Assembly: GCA_020249925.1 (NCBI GenBank)
Contig: JADCER010000013.1
Span: 186,001 to 250,000 of the forward strand
Source of the DNA: Roseomonas sp.
Lineage (GTDB): Bacteria; Pseudomonadota; Alphaproteobacteria; Acetobacterales; Acetobacteraceae
Direction: 5' to 3'
DNA: 64,000 bases
The notes beneath the pieces were generated by a model. The model worked only from the letters and a program-made list of their open reading frames with translations, made no database searches and was not told where the DNA came from. Positions within the stretch are counted from its first letter, which is position 1; every line of letters starts with the position of its first letter. Both the position numbers and the translations under genes were made by a program. Below, piece by piece: positions 9,156-17,514 of this stretch.

Positions 9156-9224
9156 TCTGGTGCCGGCCCGTTTTTCTGAAACCGGGCTGCCTTCGGAAGG
9201 CCCAAAGCTTTAGGACAAAAAGAC

Positions 9225-9551
9225 ATGAGTGGATCGGATAGCTTCGAAGCCATGGCCCCACCGGCGCAGGATCAGCGCCCGCAAGGTCAAGCCACAACCA
9301 TGCGGGATCTGGATGCGGTTTATGACATCCCGGTGCAGATCAGCGCCGTGCTGGGCCGCGCCACCATGCAGGTCAGCCAATTGCTGAAGCTTGGCCGCGG
9401 CGCTGTGGTGGAATTGGACCGCCGCCTGGGTGAGGCAGTGGACATCTACGTCAATAACCGCCTGGTCGCGCGCGGCGAAGTCGTGATGGTGGATGATAAT
9501 CGCCTTGGCATCACCATGACGGAAATCGTGAAATCCGATCGCGGCGGGTAA
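9225..9551 (+). CDS. fliN: Flagellar motor switch protein FliN
   Basis: 108 residues consisting of a short polar leader (about 30 residues) and one SpoA/FliN domain: DIPVQISAVLGRATMQVSQL, LKLGRGAVVELDRRLGEAVD, IYVNNRLVARGEVVMVDDNR, LGITMTEI. FliN builds the base of the C ring with FliM and helps dock the export ATPase complex. AGGA lies 8 bases upstream of the ATG. It is separated from fliH by 69 bp containing small GC-rich hairpins, and from flbD by one base. Confidence 0.94.
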   Translation: MSGSDSFEAMAPPAQDQRPQGQATTMRDLDAVYDIPVQISAVLGRATMQVSQLLKLGRGAVVELDRRLGEAVDIYVNNRLVARGEVVMVDDNRLGITMTEIVKSDRGG

Positions 9552-9552
9552 C

Positions 9553-10977
9553 ATGGCGCGTGTTCTGATCATCGGGTCATTGGAAGCGGAACTCGGCCAG
9601 GCGGCGCGGATTGCCGTTGCCCGCGGCGCGCGATTGACCGTTGCCGAAGGGGCGGCAGCGGGGCTTGCAAGGCTGCGCGCCGAAGGCGCGGATCTGGTGC
9701 TCTGCGATGTCACGCATGATGTCGGCTGGCTGATTTCCTGCCTTGCTGAAGAACGCATTGCCTGCCCCGTCATCGCTTGCGGGCGACCGAATGATGCCGA
9801 TGCGGCGGTGCGCGCCATTCGCGCCGGCGCCAAGGAATTCCTGCCGCTGCCGCCCGATGCGGAACTGATTGCCGCGATGCTGCAAACCGTGGCCGGTGAG
9901 GCTGACAAGCCCGTGGTCAAGGACCCGGCCATGGTGGCGCTCTTGGATCGCGCGACCCAGATCGCACGCGCAGATGCATCGGTGCTGATCACGGGGGAAA
10001 GCGGCACCGGCAAGGAAGTGCTGGCGCGGCATATGCACGCCACATCGCGCCGCGCCAATGGCCCCTTTGTCGCGTTGAATTGCGCCGCACTGCCGGAAGC
10101 GCTGCTGGAAAGCGAGTTATTCGGCCATGAGAAGGGTGCCTTTTCCGGTGCCGTCGCGGCGCGCAAGGGCAAGTTTGAACAGGCCAATGGCGGCACGCTA
10201 TTGCTGGATGAAATCGGCGAAATGGACCCGCGCCTGCAGGCCAAGATCCTGCGCGCCATCCAGGAACGCGAAATAGATCGCCTGGGCGGCACGGCACCCA
10301 TTCGCGTTGATGTGCGCATCCTGGCCGCGACGCATCGTGATCTTCAGGCCGAAGTCGCCAAGGGGCGCTTCCGTGAAGACCTTTACTTCAGGCTTGCGGT
10401 GGTGCGGCTGCGCATCCCATCCCTGAGGGAACGCCCGGCGGATATTCTGCCCCTCGCCCGCTATTTCGCTGAGCGCTACGCCCAGGCAAATGGCTTGCCC
10501 CTTCGCCTGCTCACCCCAGAAGCCGAGGCGATGCTGCTGCGCCACCCCTGGCCCGGCAATGTGCGCGAATTGGAAAATGCCATCCATCGTGCCGTGCTTT
10601 TGGCCGAAGGCAGCGTGATTGGCGCCGATGCGATTGAATTGATGGCGCCAGCAACTGTCATGGCGATGGCAGCCCCCATCACCGCCGCCATGCCCGAAGC
10701 TCCACCACCGCCTGTGGCACCAGCACCGGTGCCAGCTGCCCAAGCCGCACCCGCGCCGCGCGGCGCGGCGACCCTGGTCGGACGCCGGATGGAGGAGGTG
10801 GAGCGGGAATTGATCCTGGAAACCCTGTCCCATTGCCTGGGCAATCGCACCCGCGCGGCGGAGATGCTTGGCATTTCCATCCGCACCTTGCGCAACAAGC
10901 TGCATGAATACCGCGCCGCTGGCGTCGCGGTGCCGCCCATCCCCGGGCAGATGCCAGCTTCCGCCTCGGTTGACTGA
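9553..10977 (+). CDS. flbD: Sigma54-dependent flagellar transcription activator FlbD
   Basis: 474 residues. Residues 1-115 form a degenerate receiver: the acidic pair at the end of strand 1 is missing (VLIIGSLEAE), so phosphorylation is unlikely to work in the normal way. The AAA+ domain has Walker A GESGTGKE (148-155), GAFSGA at 195-200 (usual form GAFTGA, the loop that touches sigma54) and Walker B LLLDEIGEMD. After a Pro/Ala linker, a Fis-type helix-turn-helix closes the protein (NRTRAAEMLGISIRTLRNKL). Degenerate receiver and location match FlbD, which activates late flagellar operons. Four -24/-12 boxes in this window are likely targets. Confidence 0.88.
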   Translation: MARVLIIGSLEAELGQAARIAVARGARLTVAEGAAAGLARLRAEGADLVLCDVTHDVGWLISCLAEERIACPVIACGRPNDADAAVRAIRAGAKEFLPLPPDAELIAAMLQTVAGEADKPVVKDPAMVALLDRATQIARADASVLITGESGTGKEVLARHMHATSRRANGPFVALNCAALPEALLESELFGHEKGAFSGAVAARKGKFEQANGGTLLLDEIGEMDPRLQAKILRAIQEREIDRLGGTAPIRVDVRILAATHRDLQAEVAKGRFREDLYFRLAVVRLRIPSLRERPADILPLARYFAERYAQANGLPLRLLTPEAEAMLLRHPWPGNVRELENAIHRAVLLAEGSVIGADAIELMAPATVMAMAAPITAAMPEAPPPPVAPAPVPAAQAAPAPRGAATLVGRRMEEVERELILETLSHCLGNRTRAAEMLGISIRTLRNKLHEYRAAGVAVPPIPGQMPASASVD

Positions 10978-10982
10978 AGCGC

Positions 10983-13052
10983 GTGTCAGAAACGCTGCTC
11001 CCTTCCTGGCTAAAGCGTGCCCAGCCCGGCAATGACGTGGCACTGGCGCTGGGTGTCGCGCTGCTGCTCGTGGTGCTTGTTGTGCCCTTGCCGGTGGTCC
11101 TGCTTGACCTGGGGCTTGCGATTTCCATCACGCTTTCTGTCCTGGTGCTGATGACCTCGCTGTTTTTGCAGCGACCGCTCGATTTCACCTCCTTCCCGAC
11201 CCTGCTGCTGCTGACCACGCTGCTCAGGCTTTCACTGAATGTGGCGACCACGCGCATCATCCTGACCCATGGGCATGAGGGGCCGGAATCCGCGGGCCAT
11301 GTCATTTCCGCCTTTGGCGGCTTCCTGATGGGCGGCGATGTCGCGGTTGGGCTGATTGTGTTTTTCATTCTGCTGATCGTGAATTTCGTCGTCATCACCA
11401 AGGGCAGCGGGCGCATCGCCGAGGTTGCCGCACGCTTCAGCCTGGATGCCATGCCCGGCAAGCAGATGGCGATTGATGCCGATTTGTCGGCGGGGCTGGT
11501 TGACGAAAACCAGGCCCGCGCGCGGCGCAAGGAATTGGAAGCGGAAACCGGCTTTTATGGCGCCATGGATGGTGCCGCGAAATTCGTCCGTGGCGATGCC
11601 ATTGCTGGGCTGATCATCACGGCCATCAACCTGATTGGTGGGATCGCCATTGGCATATTGCGCCATGGCATGAGCTTCGGCGATGCCGTGACGAATTTCT
11701 CCATGCTGACGGTGGGCGATGGGCTGGTCACGCAAATCCCCGCCCTGCTGGTTTCGGTCGCTGCCGGTATCGTGGTCACCAAGGGCAGTACGGAAGGCAC
11801 AACGGATCAGGCGCTGATCGAACAATTGGCCTCAAGCCCCAAGCCGCTGGCTATCGCTGCCGGTGCCTCAGGCATCATGGCGCTGATGCCGGGCATGCCG
11901 TTCCTGCCCTTCGTGGCCCTGGCGGGGGCTGCGGGCTATGGCGCCTGGCGGCTCACGCAAAAGGAACAGCAGCGCGTCATTGCCGCGAGCAGACCCCCCC
12001 TACCAACGCCAGAGGCTGATCTGCCCATTGCCGAATCCCTCAAGATGGATTTGCTCAGGCTGGAGCTGGGCTATGGGCTGCTGTCACTCGCTGCCGGCGA
12101 TGCGCCACGCCTGACCGAACAGATCAAGGGCTTGCGCCGCACCATTGCGCAGGAAATGGGCTTCGTCCTGCCTTCCGTGCGCATCCAGGATAATCTTGCC
12201 CTGCCATCCGATACCTACAGCATCAAGGTGAAGGAGATTGAGGCAGGGCGGGGACAATTGCGCCACCCCTTGCTGCTCGCGATTGATCCATCGGGTGGCA
12301 TTCCGGATATGCCCGGCGAACGCTGCACGGAACCAACCTTTGGCCTGCCGGCGCTTTGGATAGATGAAGCGCGGCGTGAGGAGGCGCTGGCGCGGGGCTG
12401 TACGGTTGTGGATTGCGCCGGGGTGGTCGCGACGCACATCACCGAAATCGTCCGCGAATACATGGCAGAGCTGCTTTCCTTCGCCGAGACGCAGAAATTG
12501 CTGGATGAAATGCCGGCGGAACAGAAGAAGCTCGTTTCTGATCTGGTGCCGCAGCCCATCGGCGTTGGCGGCATTCAGCGCATTCTGCAAAGCCTGCTCG
12601 CGGAACGGGTTTCCATTCGTGACCTGCCGACCATCCTGGAAGGCGTTCAGGAGGCGAATGCCGCCGGCGCCCGCACCGTGGCATCCATCCTGGCGATTGT
12701 GCGCCAGCGTCTGGCGCGCCAGCTTTCGGATGCCGCGCGTGGTCCCGAAGGCTATGTGCCCATGATTACGCTGTCAGCCGATTGGGAAGTGGCCTTTACC
12801 GAAGCGCTGATCGGCCCTGCGGATGATCGGCAGCTTGCCATGGCACCTTCCAAGCTGTCGGACTTCATGCAAAAGCTGCGCGATGTCTTCGACAAGGCAA
12901 ATGCCATGGGTGAGCAACCTGTATTGGTCTGTTCCGGCGCCATTCGCGCGCATGTGCGCGCCATTGTCGAACGCTTCCGCCCCTCAACCCCGGTGCTGGC
13001 GCATACTGAAATCCATCCGCGCGCGCGCATCCGAACCGTAGGGTCGCTCTAG
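10983..13052 (+). CDS. flhA: Flagellar export gate protein FlhA
   Basis: 689 residues beginning with GTG at 10983, five bases after the flbD stop. The N-terminal half is hydrophobic (about eight membrane segments, residues 20-310) and has the FHIPEP family signature RLSLNVATTR (82-91) and the conserved cytoplasmic loop with GSGRIAEVAARFSLDAMPGK and GFYGAMDGAAKFVRGDAIAG. The C-terminal half is the soluble ring domain that docks chaperone-substrate complexes. FlhA is the main gate of the flagellar type III export system. A 123-bp repeat element separates it from flhF. Confidence 0.95.
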   Translation: MSETLLPSWLKRAQPGNDVALALGVALLLVVLVVPLPVVLLDLGLAISITLSVLVLMTSLFLQRPLDFTSFPTLLLLTTLLRLSLNVATTRIILTHGHEGPESAGHVISAFGGFLMGGDVAVGLIVFFILLIVNFVVITKGSGRIAEVAARFSLDAMPGKQMAIDADLSAGLVDENQARARRKELEAETGFYGAMDGAAKFVRGDAIAGLIITAINLIGGIAIGILRHGMSFGDAVTNFSMLTVGDGLVTQIPALLVSVAAGIVVTKGSTEGTTDQALIEQLASSPKPLAIAAGASGIMALMPGMPFLPFVALAGAAGYGAWRLTQKEQQRVIAASRPPLPTPEADLPIAESLKMDLLRLELGYGLLSLAAGDAPRLTEQIKGLRRTIAQEMGFVLPSVRIQDNLALPSDTYSIKVKEIEAGRGQLRHPLLLAIDPSGGIPDMPGERCTEPTFGLPALWIDEARREEALARGCTVVDCAGVVATHITEIVREYMAELLSFAETQKLLDEMPAEQKKLVSDLVPQPIGVGGIQRILQSLLAERVSIRDLPTILEGVQEANAAGARTVASILAIVRQRLARQLSDAARGPEGYVPMITLSADWEVAFTEALIGPADDRQLAMAPSKLSDFMQKLRDVFDKANAMGEQPVLVCSGAIRAHVRAIVERFRPSTPVLAHTEIHPRARIRTVGSL

Positions 13053-13096
13053 GTGCTGCATTTCCCGCAACACCTGGCCATTGCGCGAGGGGGCCG

Positions 13097-13219
13097 CTAG
13101 TGGTGCGATTCATGCTAGCCGTTCCCAATCCGAAACTGCGCCCTCGCACCACTCGCCCTATATTTGGTGGGCCGATTCACGCTGCTGTCGGGAATCGACA
13201 GCAGCGATCGGACCACTAG
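13097..13219 (+). repeat. Two-module palindromic intercistronic element, copy 1 (flhA-flhF)
   Basis: 123 bp. Module A has inverted arms CTAGTGGTGCG (13097-13107) and CGCACCACTCG (13145-13155). Module B (about 13163-13219) is a long imperfect palindrome with a perfect 10-bp core stem GCTGCTGTCG / CGACAGCAGC around the loop GGAAT, ending in GGACCACTAG. The outer ends are imperfect inverted repeats of each other. The right end stops 3 bases before the flhF start codon, so flhF has no ribosome site of its own outside the element. Same orientation as transcription. Homologous copies: 18295-18416, 18413-18535, 56713-56835 and the module-A-only copy at 35668-35724. Confidence 0.9.
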
Positions 13220-13222
13220 GCC

Positions 13223-14143
13223 ATGCGGCTCAAGCTGTTTCACGCCAGCACCATGGCGGAAGCCATGGCCCAGATTCGCGCGGAGCTTGGCGATGATGCG
13301 ATCATCCTGGAACAACGCCGCACGCGCCATGGCGTGGAGGTTACGGCAGCACTGGAACCGGATGAACCGCTGCTCATCCAACCGCTCAATAACGGCGCAT
13401 CCTTTGCCCCGGCGGGACCGCTTGATTTTCACAATATCCCCGCAAGCCTTGCCCATGCCCTGCATAGGGGCCCCTTGCCACAAAGCTTGGCGGAAAACCT
13501 GATCTTCGCTGCGCTTCCCAGGGGTCTGGAACGTCCGCTGCTGCTTGCCGGTCCGCCAGGGGCCGGAAAAACCCTCACTACCGCCAAACTCACGGCGCGC
13601 CTTGTGCTGAGCGGGATGGCGCCCCTTGTCATCACCACAGACGGCCAGCGCGCTGGCGCGGTGGAGCAGCTGGCGGCCTTCACCCGCGTTTTGGGCGTTA
13701 CGCTGGCAGTGGCACCCACGCCGGCCATGCTCGCCAAGGCGCTGACGCATCGCAGCCCCGGCCAACCCGTCCTGATCGATACAGCAGGTTGTGATCCCTT
13801 TAATGATGATCAGGCGCGGCACTTGCGCCATTTGGTCAGTCATTCCCTAGCGGACATAATTCTGGTTTTGCCGGCAGGGCTCGATCCGGCTGAGTCTGCC
13901 GATTTGGCCCGCGCTTTTGCGGCTTTGGGAGCGCAGCATTTGTTGCCAACAAGATTGGATGCTGCGCGGCGGTTGGGAGGAGTATTGATGGCGGCCAAGG
14001 CAGGCCCATTGGCATTAACGGAAGCAGGCATCGGATCGGAAGTCGCGGATGGGTTGGAAACCCTGACGCCGGAGGGGCTGGCATCGCGCCTTCTCTCCGC
14101 GGTAGAAGACAGAGCCTCAGGGTCCGGGAAGGAATCCCCTTGA
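13223..14143 (+). CDS. flhF: Flagellar biosynthesis GTPase FlhF (short form)
   Basis: 306 residues, shorter than most FlhF proteins. The N-terminus MRLKLFHASTMAEAMAQIRA is the typical FlhF start. The SRP-type GTPase domain has G1 LLAGPPGAGKTLTTAKL (about 111-127), G3 DTAGCDP and a G4-like TRLD in place of TKLD. FlhF places flagella at the pole together with FlhG. The B domain linking the N-terminus to the GTPase is very short. The start codon directly follows a repeat element with no recognisable ribosome site, so translation may be coupled or inefficient. The stop overlaps the next start (TGATG). Confidence 0.85.
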   Translation: MRLKLFHASTMAEAMAQIRAELGDDAIILEQRRTRHGVEVTAALEPDEPLLIQPLNNGASFAPAGPLDFHNIPASLAHALHRGPLPQSLAENLIFAALPRGLERPLLLAGPPGAGKTLTTAKLTARLVLSGMAPLVITTDGQRAGAVEQLAAFTRVLGVTLAVAPTPAMLAKALTHRSPGQPVLIDTAGCDPFNDDQARHLRHLVSHSLADIILVLPAGLDPAESADLARAFAALGAQHLLPTRLDAARRLGGVLMAAKAGPLALTEAGIGSEVADGLETLTPEGLASRLLSAVEDRASGSGKESP

Positions 14144-14904
14144 TGACGCAAGTTAGTCGCGCGTCCCAGAATGGGCGTATGATCGTGGTTGCCTCCGGGA
14201 AGGGAGGGGTTGGGAAGACGTGGTTTTCAATCAGTCTTGCCCAGGCCTTGGCGCGCCATGGGCGGCGCGTATTGCTTGCTGATGCTGATCTGGGCTTGGC
14301 GAATATCGATGTTCAGCTTGGCATAAGGCCGGAACGCGACCTGGCAGCTGTGCTATCGGGTAAGATGACAGTGCCTGAAGCCGCCATCCCGATTATCGAT
14401 GCCGGTTTTGAAGTGCTTGCAGGGCGTTCCGGGTCGGGCGCGCTTGCCTCGCTCAGCCCGGCAGCGCTCGATGCTTTTCTTCAGGCCCTGGAAAGGGCAA
14501 GGCAGCAGTGGCAGGATGTCGTGGTTGACTTGGGCGCGGGGCTTGATGCGCCGCAGCGGCGTATCTCGGCGGCAGCGGATCTGCTGCTGGTGGTGGCAAC
14601 CGAAGAACCGACCAGCATGACCGATGCCTATGCGGTATTGAAGCTGCACGGCATGGACAACCCCAAAAGCATGTCACGGATTATTGTGAACATGGCCGAT
14701 GACCGCGCGAGCGGGCATCGTACCTATGAAGCCCTGCGCCGGGCAGCGGCCACCTTCCTCAAACGAGAAGTCCCGCTGGCCGGCATCATACGGCGCGATG
14801 GCAGGGTTCGCGAAGCGATACGCCACCAAAAGCCGCTTCTCACGCGCGACCCATCCTCCATGGCGGCTACGGATATTGAGGCCATTGCGCAAAGCCTGGT
14901 GTGA
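14143..14904 (+). CDS. flhG: MinD-like flagellar number regulator FlhG/FleN
   Basis: 253 residues from the ATG overlapping the flhF stop. ParA/MinD-type ATPase with deviant Walker A ASGKGGVGKTWFSISLAQAL (near residues 18-37), ADADLGLANIDVQLG switch region, and a C-terminal half (MNDRVR-like region replaced by IIRRDGRVREAIRHQKPLL) typical of FlhG. It controls flagellar number and stimulates FlhF. The N-terminal DQAxxLR activator peptide known from well-studied FlhG proteins is not evident in the leader MTQVSRASQNGR. Last gene of the plus-strand operon, converging on the hybrid kinase with a 16-bp gap and no obvious terminator. Confidence 0.85.
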   Translation: MTQVSRASQNGRMIVVASGKGGVGKTWFSISLAQALARHGRRVLLADADLGLANIDVQLGIRPERDLAAVLSGKMTVPEAAIPIIDAGFEVLAGRSGSGALASLSPAALDAFLQALERARQQWQDVVVDLGAGLDAPQRRISAAADLLLVVATEEPTSMTDAYAVLKLHGMDNPKSMSRIIVNMADDRASGHRTYEALRRAAATFLKREVPLAGIIRRDGRVREAIRHQKPLLTRDPSSMAATDIEAIAQSLV

Positions 14905-14920
14905 TTGACGAAGTGGAAAA

Positions 14921-16441
14921 TCAGCGCCGCGTGAGTGCGGCTGCCACCTGGGAAAGCATGCCGGAAATGCGGAAGGGTTTTTGCAGGAACATGAAATTCT
15001 CGGACACCACCTCGCCGCTCAAAGTACCCTCGGCATAGCCGGACATCAGGACAACAGGCAGATCGGGCTGCATTTCCCGCAGCCGCCGCGCGAGGGTGAG
15101 GCCATCAATGCTGCCCGGCATGGCGACATCTGAAATCACCAGATCGGGCTTGAGGCCAGCGGCGATGGCACCAAGTGCGGCTTCGCCATCTTCCACCGCC
15201 GTTACCTCATAACCCGCGGTCGTGAGCGCGCGGGTCAGCAGGCGGTGCAGCGGCGCCTCATCTTCCACCAGCAGCAGGCGCCGACCAGCACCAATGGCAT
15301 GAATGCCCGGCGTATGCGCAACCGGCGCATCAGGTTCAGCCGCGACGCGCGGAAACCAGAGGCGAAAGCTGCTGCCCTCACCAGGGCGGGAACGCACGGA
15401 TACATGCCCACCCGATTGCCGCAAAATGCCCAGCACGGTCGAAAGCCCAAGCCCCGTGCCACCGCCATCGCGCTTGGTGGTATAGAAGGGTTCAAAGATT
15501 CGAGAGATTTGCTCGGGCTCCATTCCCGCGCCTTCATCTTGCACTTCCAGCACCGCCCAGGGGCCAGGAGTAATGGTGCCGCCCTGTGCCGGTTCGGGCG
15601 CCTGCAGGTCGCGGCTTTTGACGGCGATATGGAGCTTGCCGCCCTGCGGCATGGCATCACGCGCATTCACCGCCAGATTCATCAGCGCCTGATCAATATG
15701 GCTGGGGTCCACCCGCGCGCAGGGGCCGGGCCGTTCAAGATCAAGCGTGATCGGGATGCGGCGGCCCAAAAGTCGCGCGAGTAGCGGTGCCATGCCATCC
15801 ACCGCGCGATCAAGTGCCACCACGCGGGGCTGGACGGCCTGCCGGCTGGCAAAGGCCAAAAGCTGGCGCACCAGCCGGGCACCGCGCCCGGCGCTATCCA
15901 AGATCTGGCGCAAATCTTCAGCCGTTGCGGCATCCTGCCCGCGCGCCAACGCGGTTTCTGCCGCCGCACCCACGGCGGCCAATAGATTATTGAAATCATG
16001 CGCGACACCGCCGGCAAGCCGCCCTACCGCTTCCAGCCGCGCCGCTTCTTCCAACTGTGCCTGCCGCCGCCGCCGCGCGGTAATGTCAAGAACGCGCAGC
16101 AGGGCGCCAGGCTCCCCGCGCAGCGGCCGGCAATGAACCTCCACCGCCGCATCGGGGGCCTGATCTGGTGCGGCAAGCCTTGCTTCAATGCCCGGCGGCG
16201 CGGGCGGGCCGGCCAAAGCAACGGAAATGATCTGGCGCACCATCTCCCGGCTCGCTTCCGCAAACAGGAGGGCGGGATCGCGCCCCGGCCCCGGCGCCGG
16301 ACCATTGGCGCAAAGCCGCTCAAGCACTGCACTCGCGGCGCGGATGCGCCCTTCCGAATCCAGCACGGCAAGCCCGGCTTCTTCCTCCGATTCAAAAAGC
16401 CGACGGAAGGAATCCGCCGCTGCCTCAGCCCTACCGCTCAC
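14921..16441 (-). CDS. Soluble PAS hybrid histidine kinase/receiver, CckA-like
   Basis: 506 residues, GTG start overlapping the flhB stop. Order: a PAS-like sensor (about 10-120), HisKA with LEAVGRLAGGVAHDFNNLL (phospho-His about 148), HATPase_c with NLAVNARDAMPQGG, DEGAGM and TGLGLSTV, and a C-terminal receiver LLLVEDEAP to FMFLQKPF with phospho-acceptor Asp near 438. The kinase core and receiver resemble CckA, which controls CtrA in alphaproteobacteria, but no membrane segment is present, unlike Caulobacter CckA. Coupling to flhB suggests a link between export-gate genes and cell-cycle or motility signalling. Identity as the true CckA is inference; a stand-alone flagellar kinase is the alternative. 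Confidence 0.7.
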   Translation of the reverse strand: MSGRAEAAADSFRRLFESEEEAGLAVLDSEGRIRAASAVLERLCANGPAPGPGRDPALLFAEASREMVRQIISVALAGPPAPPGIEARLAAPDQAPDAAVEVHCRPLRGEPGALLRVLDITARRRRQAQLEEAARLEAVGRLAGGVAHDFNNLLAAVGAAAETALARGQDAATAEDLRQILDSAGRGARLVRQLLAFASRQAVQPRVVALDRAVDGMAPLLARLLGRRIPITLDLERPGPCARVDPSHIDQALMNLAVNARDAMPQGGKLHIAVKSRDLQAPEPAQGGTITPGPWAVLEVQDEGAGMEPEQISRIFEPFYTTKRDGGGTGLGLSTVLGILRQSGGHVSVRSRPGEGSSFRLWFPRVAAEPDAPVAHTPGIHAIGAGRRLLLVEDEAPLHRLLTRALTTAGYEVTAVEDGEAALGAIAAGLKPDLVISDVAMPGSIDGLTLARRLREMQPDLPVVLMSGYAEGTLSGEVVSENFMFLQKPFRISGMLSQVAAALTRR

Positions 16442-17511
16442 GCGGCTGCCCCGGCGCGGCCGCGCAAGCGCCAGACATAGGCGATGATTTCCGCGACAGC
16501 CTGATAATGTTCGGCCGGGATTTCGGTTTCCAATTCCAGCTTGAACAGCGCCCGCGCCAAAGGTGGGTTGGATACCAGCGGCACATTGGATTCCTCGGCC
16601 AGGGCGCGGATGCGTGCCGCGACTGCCTCCGTCCCTTTCGCCACCACCTTTGGCGCTGCCTGGGAGTTTTCGTCATAGGCAAGCGCCACGGCGTAATGGG
16701 TGGGGTTGGTGATTACGACCGCCGCCTTGGGCACGGCTGCCATCATGCGCCGGCGCGCACGCGCCATGCGAATGCTCTTGATCCGACCCTTGATCATTGG
16801 GTCGCCTTCGCTTTCCTTCACTTCCTCACGCACTTCCTGCCGCGTCATGCGCAGCTTGTGCAAATGGCGGAAGCGCACCACCAGATAATCCAGCACCGCA
16901 ATGGCCGCGAAGGCAATCATGGCGGCGATAAACAGATTCATGGCTGCGCGTACCATCAGGTGCAGCAGATCGCCGGGCCCCAGGGACAAAACGGTGCGCA
17001 AATCGCTGAAATTGCCAATCGCCCACCACAGGGCTGCACAGACAACCCCAAGCTTGATCAGCGTGCGCAGAAATTCGATGCCGCCTTCAACGCCAAGCAG
17101 GCGCTTAATGCCCGAGGCGGGGTTGATGCGTGAGAATTGTGGCTTGAGCCCCTTGGCCGAAACCAGCCCGCGGCTTTGCAGCATGGTGCCCGCAATAGCG
17201 CCGATCATGGCCAAGGCCAGAACCGGCAGCACGGCGAGCAGACCAAGACGTATCATTTCGGTCCCAACCAAACCGACCTGCAATTGATGCGCATTTTCCA
17301 GGATGCCACGCATGCCGCGCATCAATTCAGCCCCAAGCGGTGGCAGGCCCAAAGTCATGCCGATGAGCGCAAAACCAAGCGCCACGAAGCCGACCACTTC
17401 GCGGGAAAGCGCGATCTGCCCTTCCTCCCGCGCTTTTTCTATCCGCCTTGGCGTGGCTTCTTCTGTCTTGTCCTGGCCGCCTTCCTCATTGCCGCCGCTG
17501 CTGCCCGACAT
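16438..17511 (-). CDS. flhB: Flagellar export switch protein FlhB
   Basis: 357 residues. The N-terminal region DKTEEATPRRIEKAREEGQI is the family signature. Four membrane segments follow (about 40-210), then the cytoplasmic domain with the autocleavage motif NPTH inside AAVVITNPTHYAVAL (near residue 270) and the conserved ALAEESNVPLVSNPPLAR. FlhB cleaves itself at N-P to switch export from hook to filament subunits. It lies 3 bases after fliR, and its stop overlaps the start of the hybrid kinase. Confidence 0.95.
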   Translation of the reverse strand: MSGSSGGNEEGGQDKTEEATPRRIEKAREEGQIALSREVVGFVALGFALIGMTLGLPPLGAELMRGMRGILENAHQLQVGLVGTEMIRLGLLAVLPVLALAMIGAIAGTMLQSRGLVSAKGLKPQFSRINPASGIKRLLGVEGGIEFLRTLIKLGVVCAALWWAIGNFSDLRTVLSLGPGDLLHLMVRAAMNLFIAAMIAFAAIAVLDYLVVRFRHLHKLRMTRQEVREEVKESEGDPMIKGRIKSIRMARARRRMMAAVPKAAVVITNPTHYAVALAYDENSQAAPKVVAKGTEAVAARIRALAEESNVPLVSNPPLARALFKLELETEIPAEHYQAVAEIIAYVWRLRGRAGAAA

Positions 17512-17514
17512 GGT

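Noticed and set aside
9156-9224. GC-rich hairpins between fliH and fliN as a terminator
   Set aside because: They are short, have no T tail, and lie in the middle of a co-directional operon.
13097-13219. Reading the repeat element as a simple Rho-independent terminator for flhA
   Set aside because: There is no T run, copies occur inside operons directly before start codons, and a second palindromic module with its own conserved ends is present.
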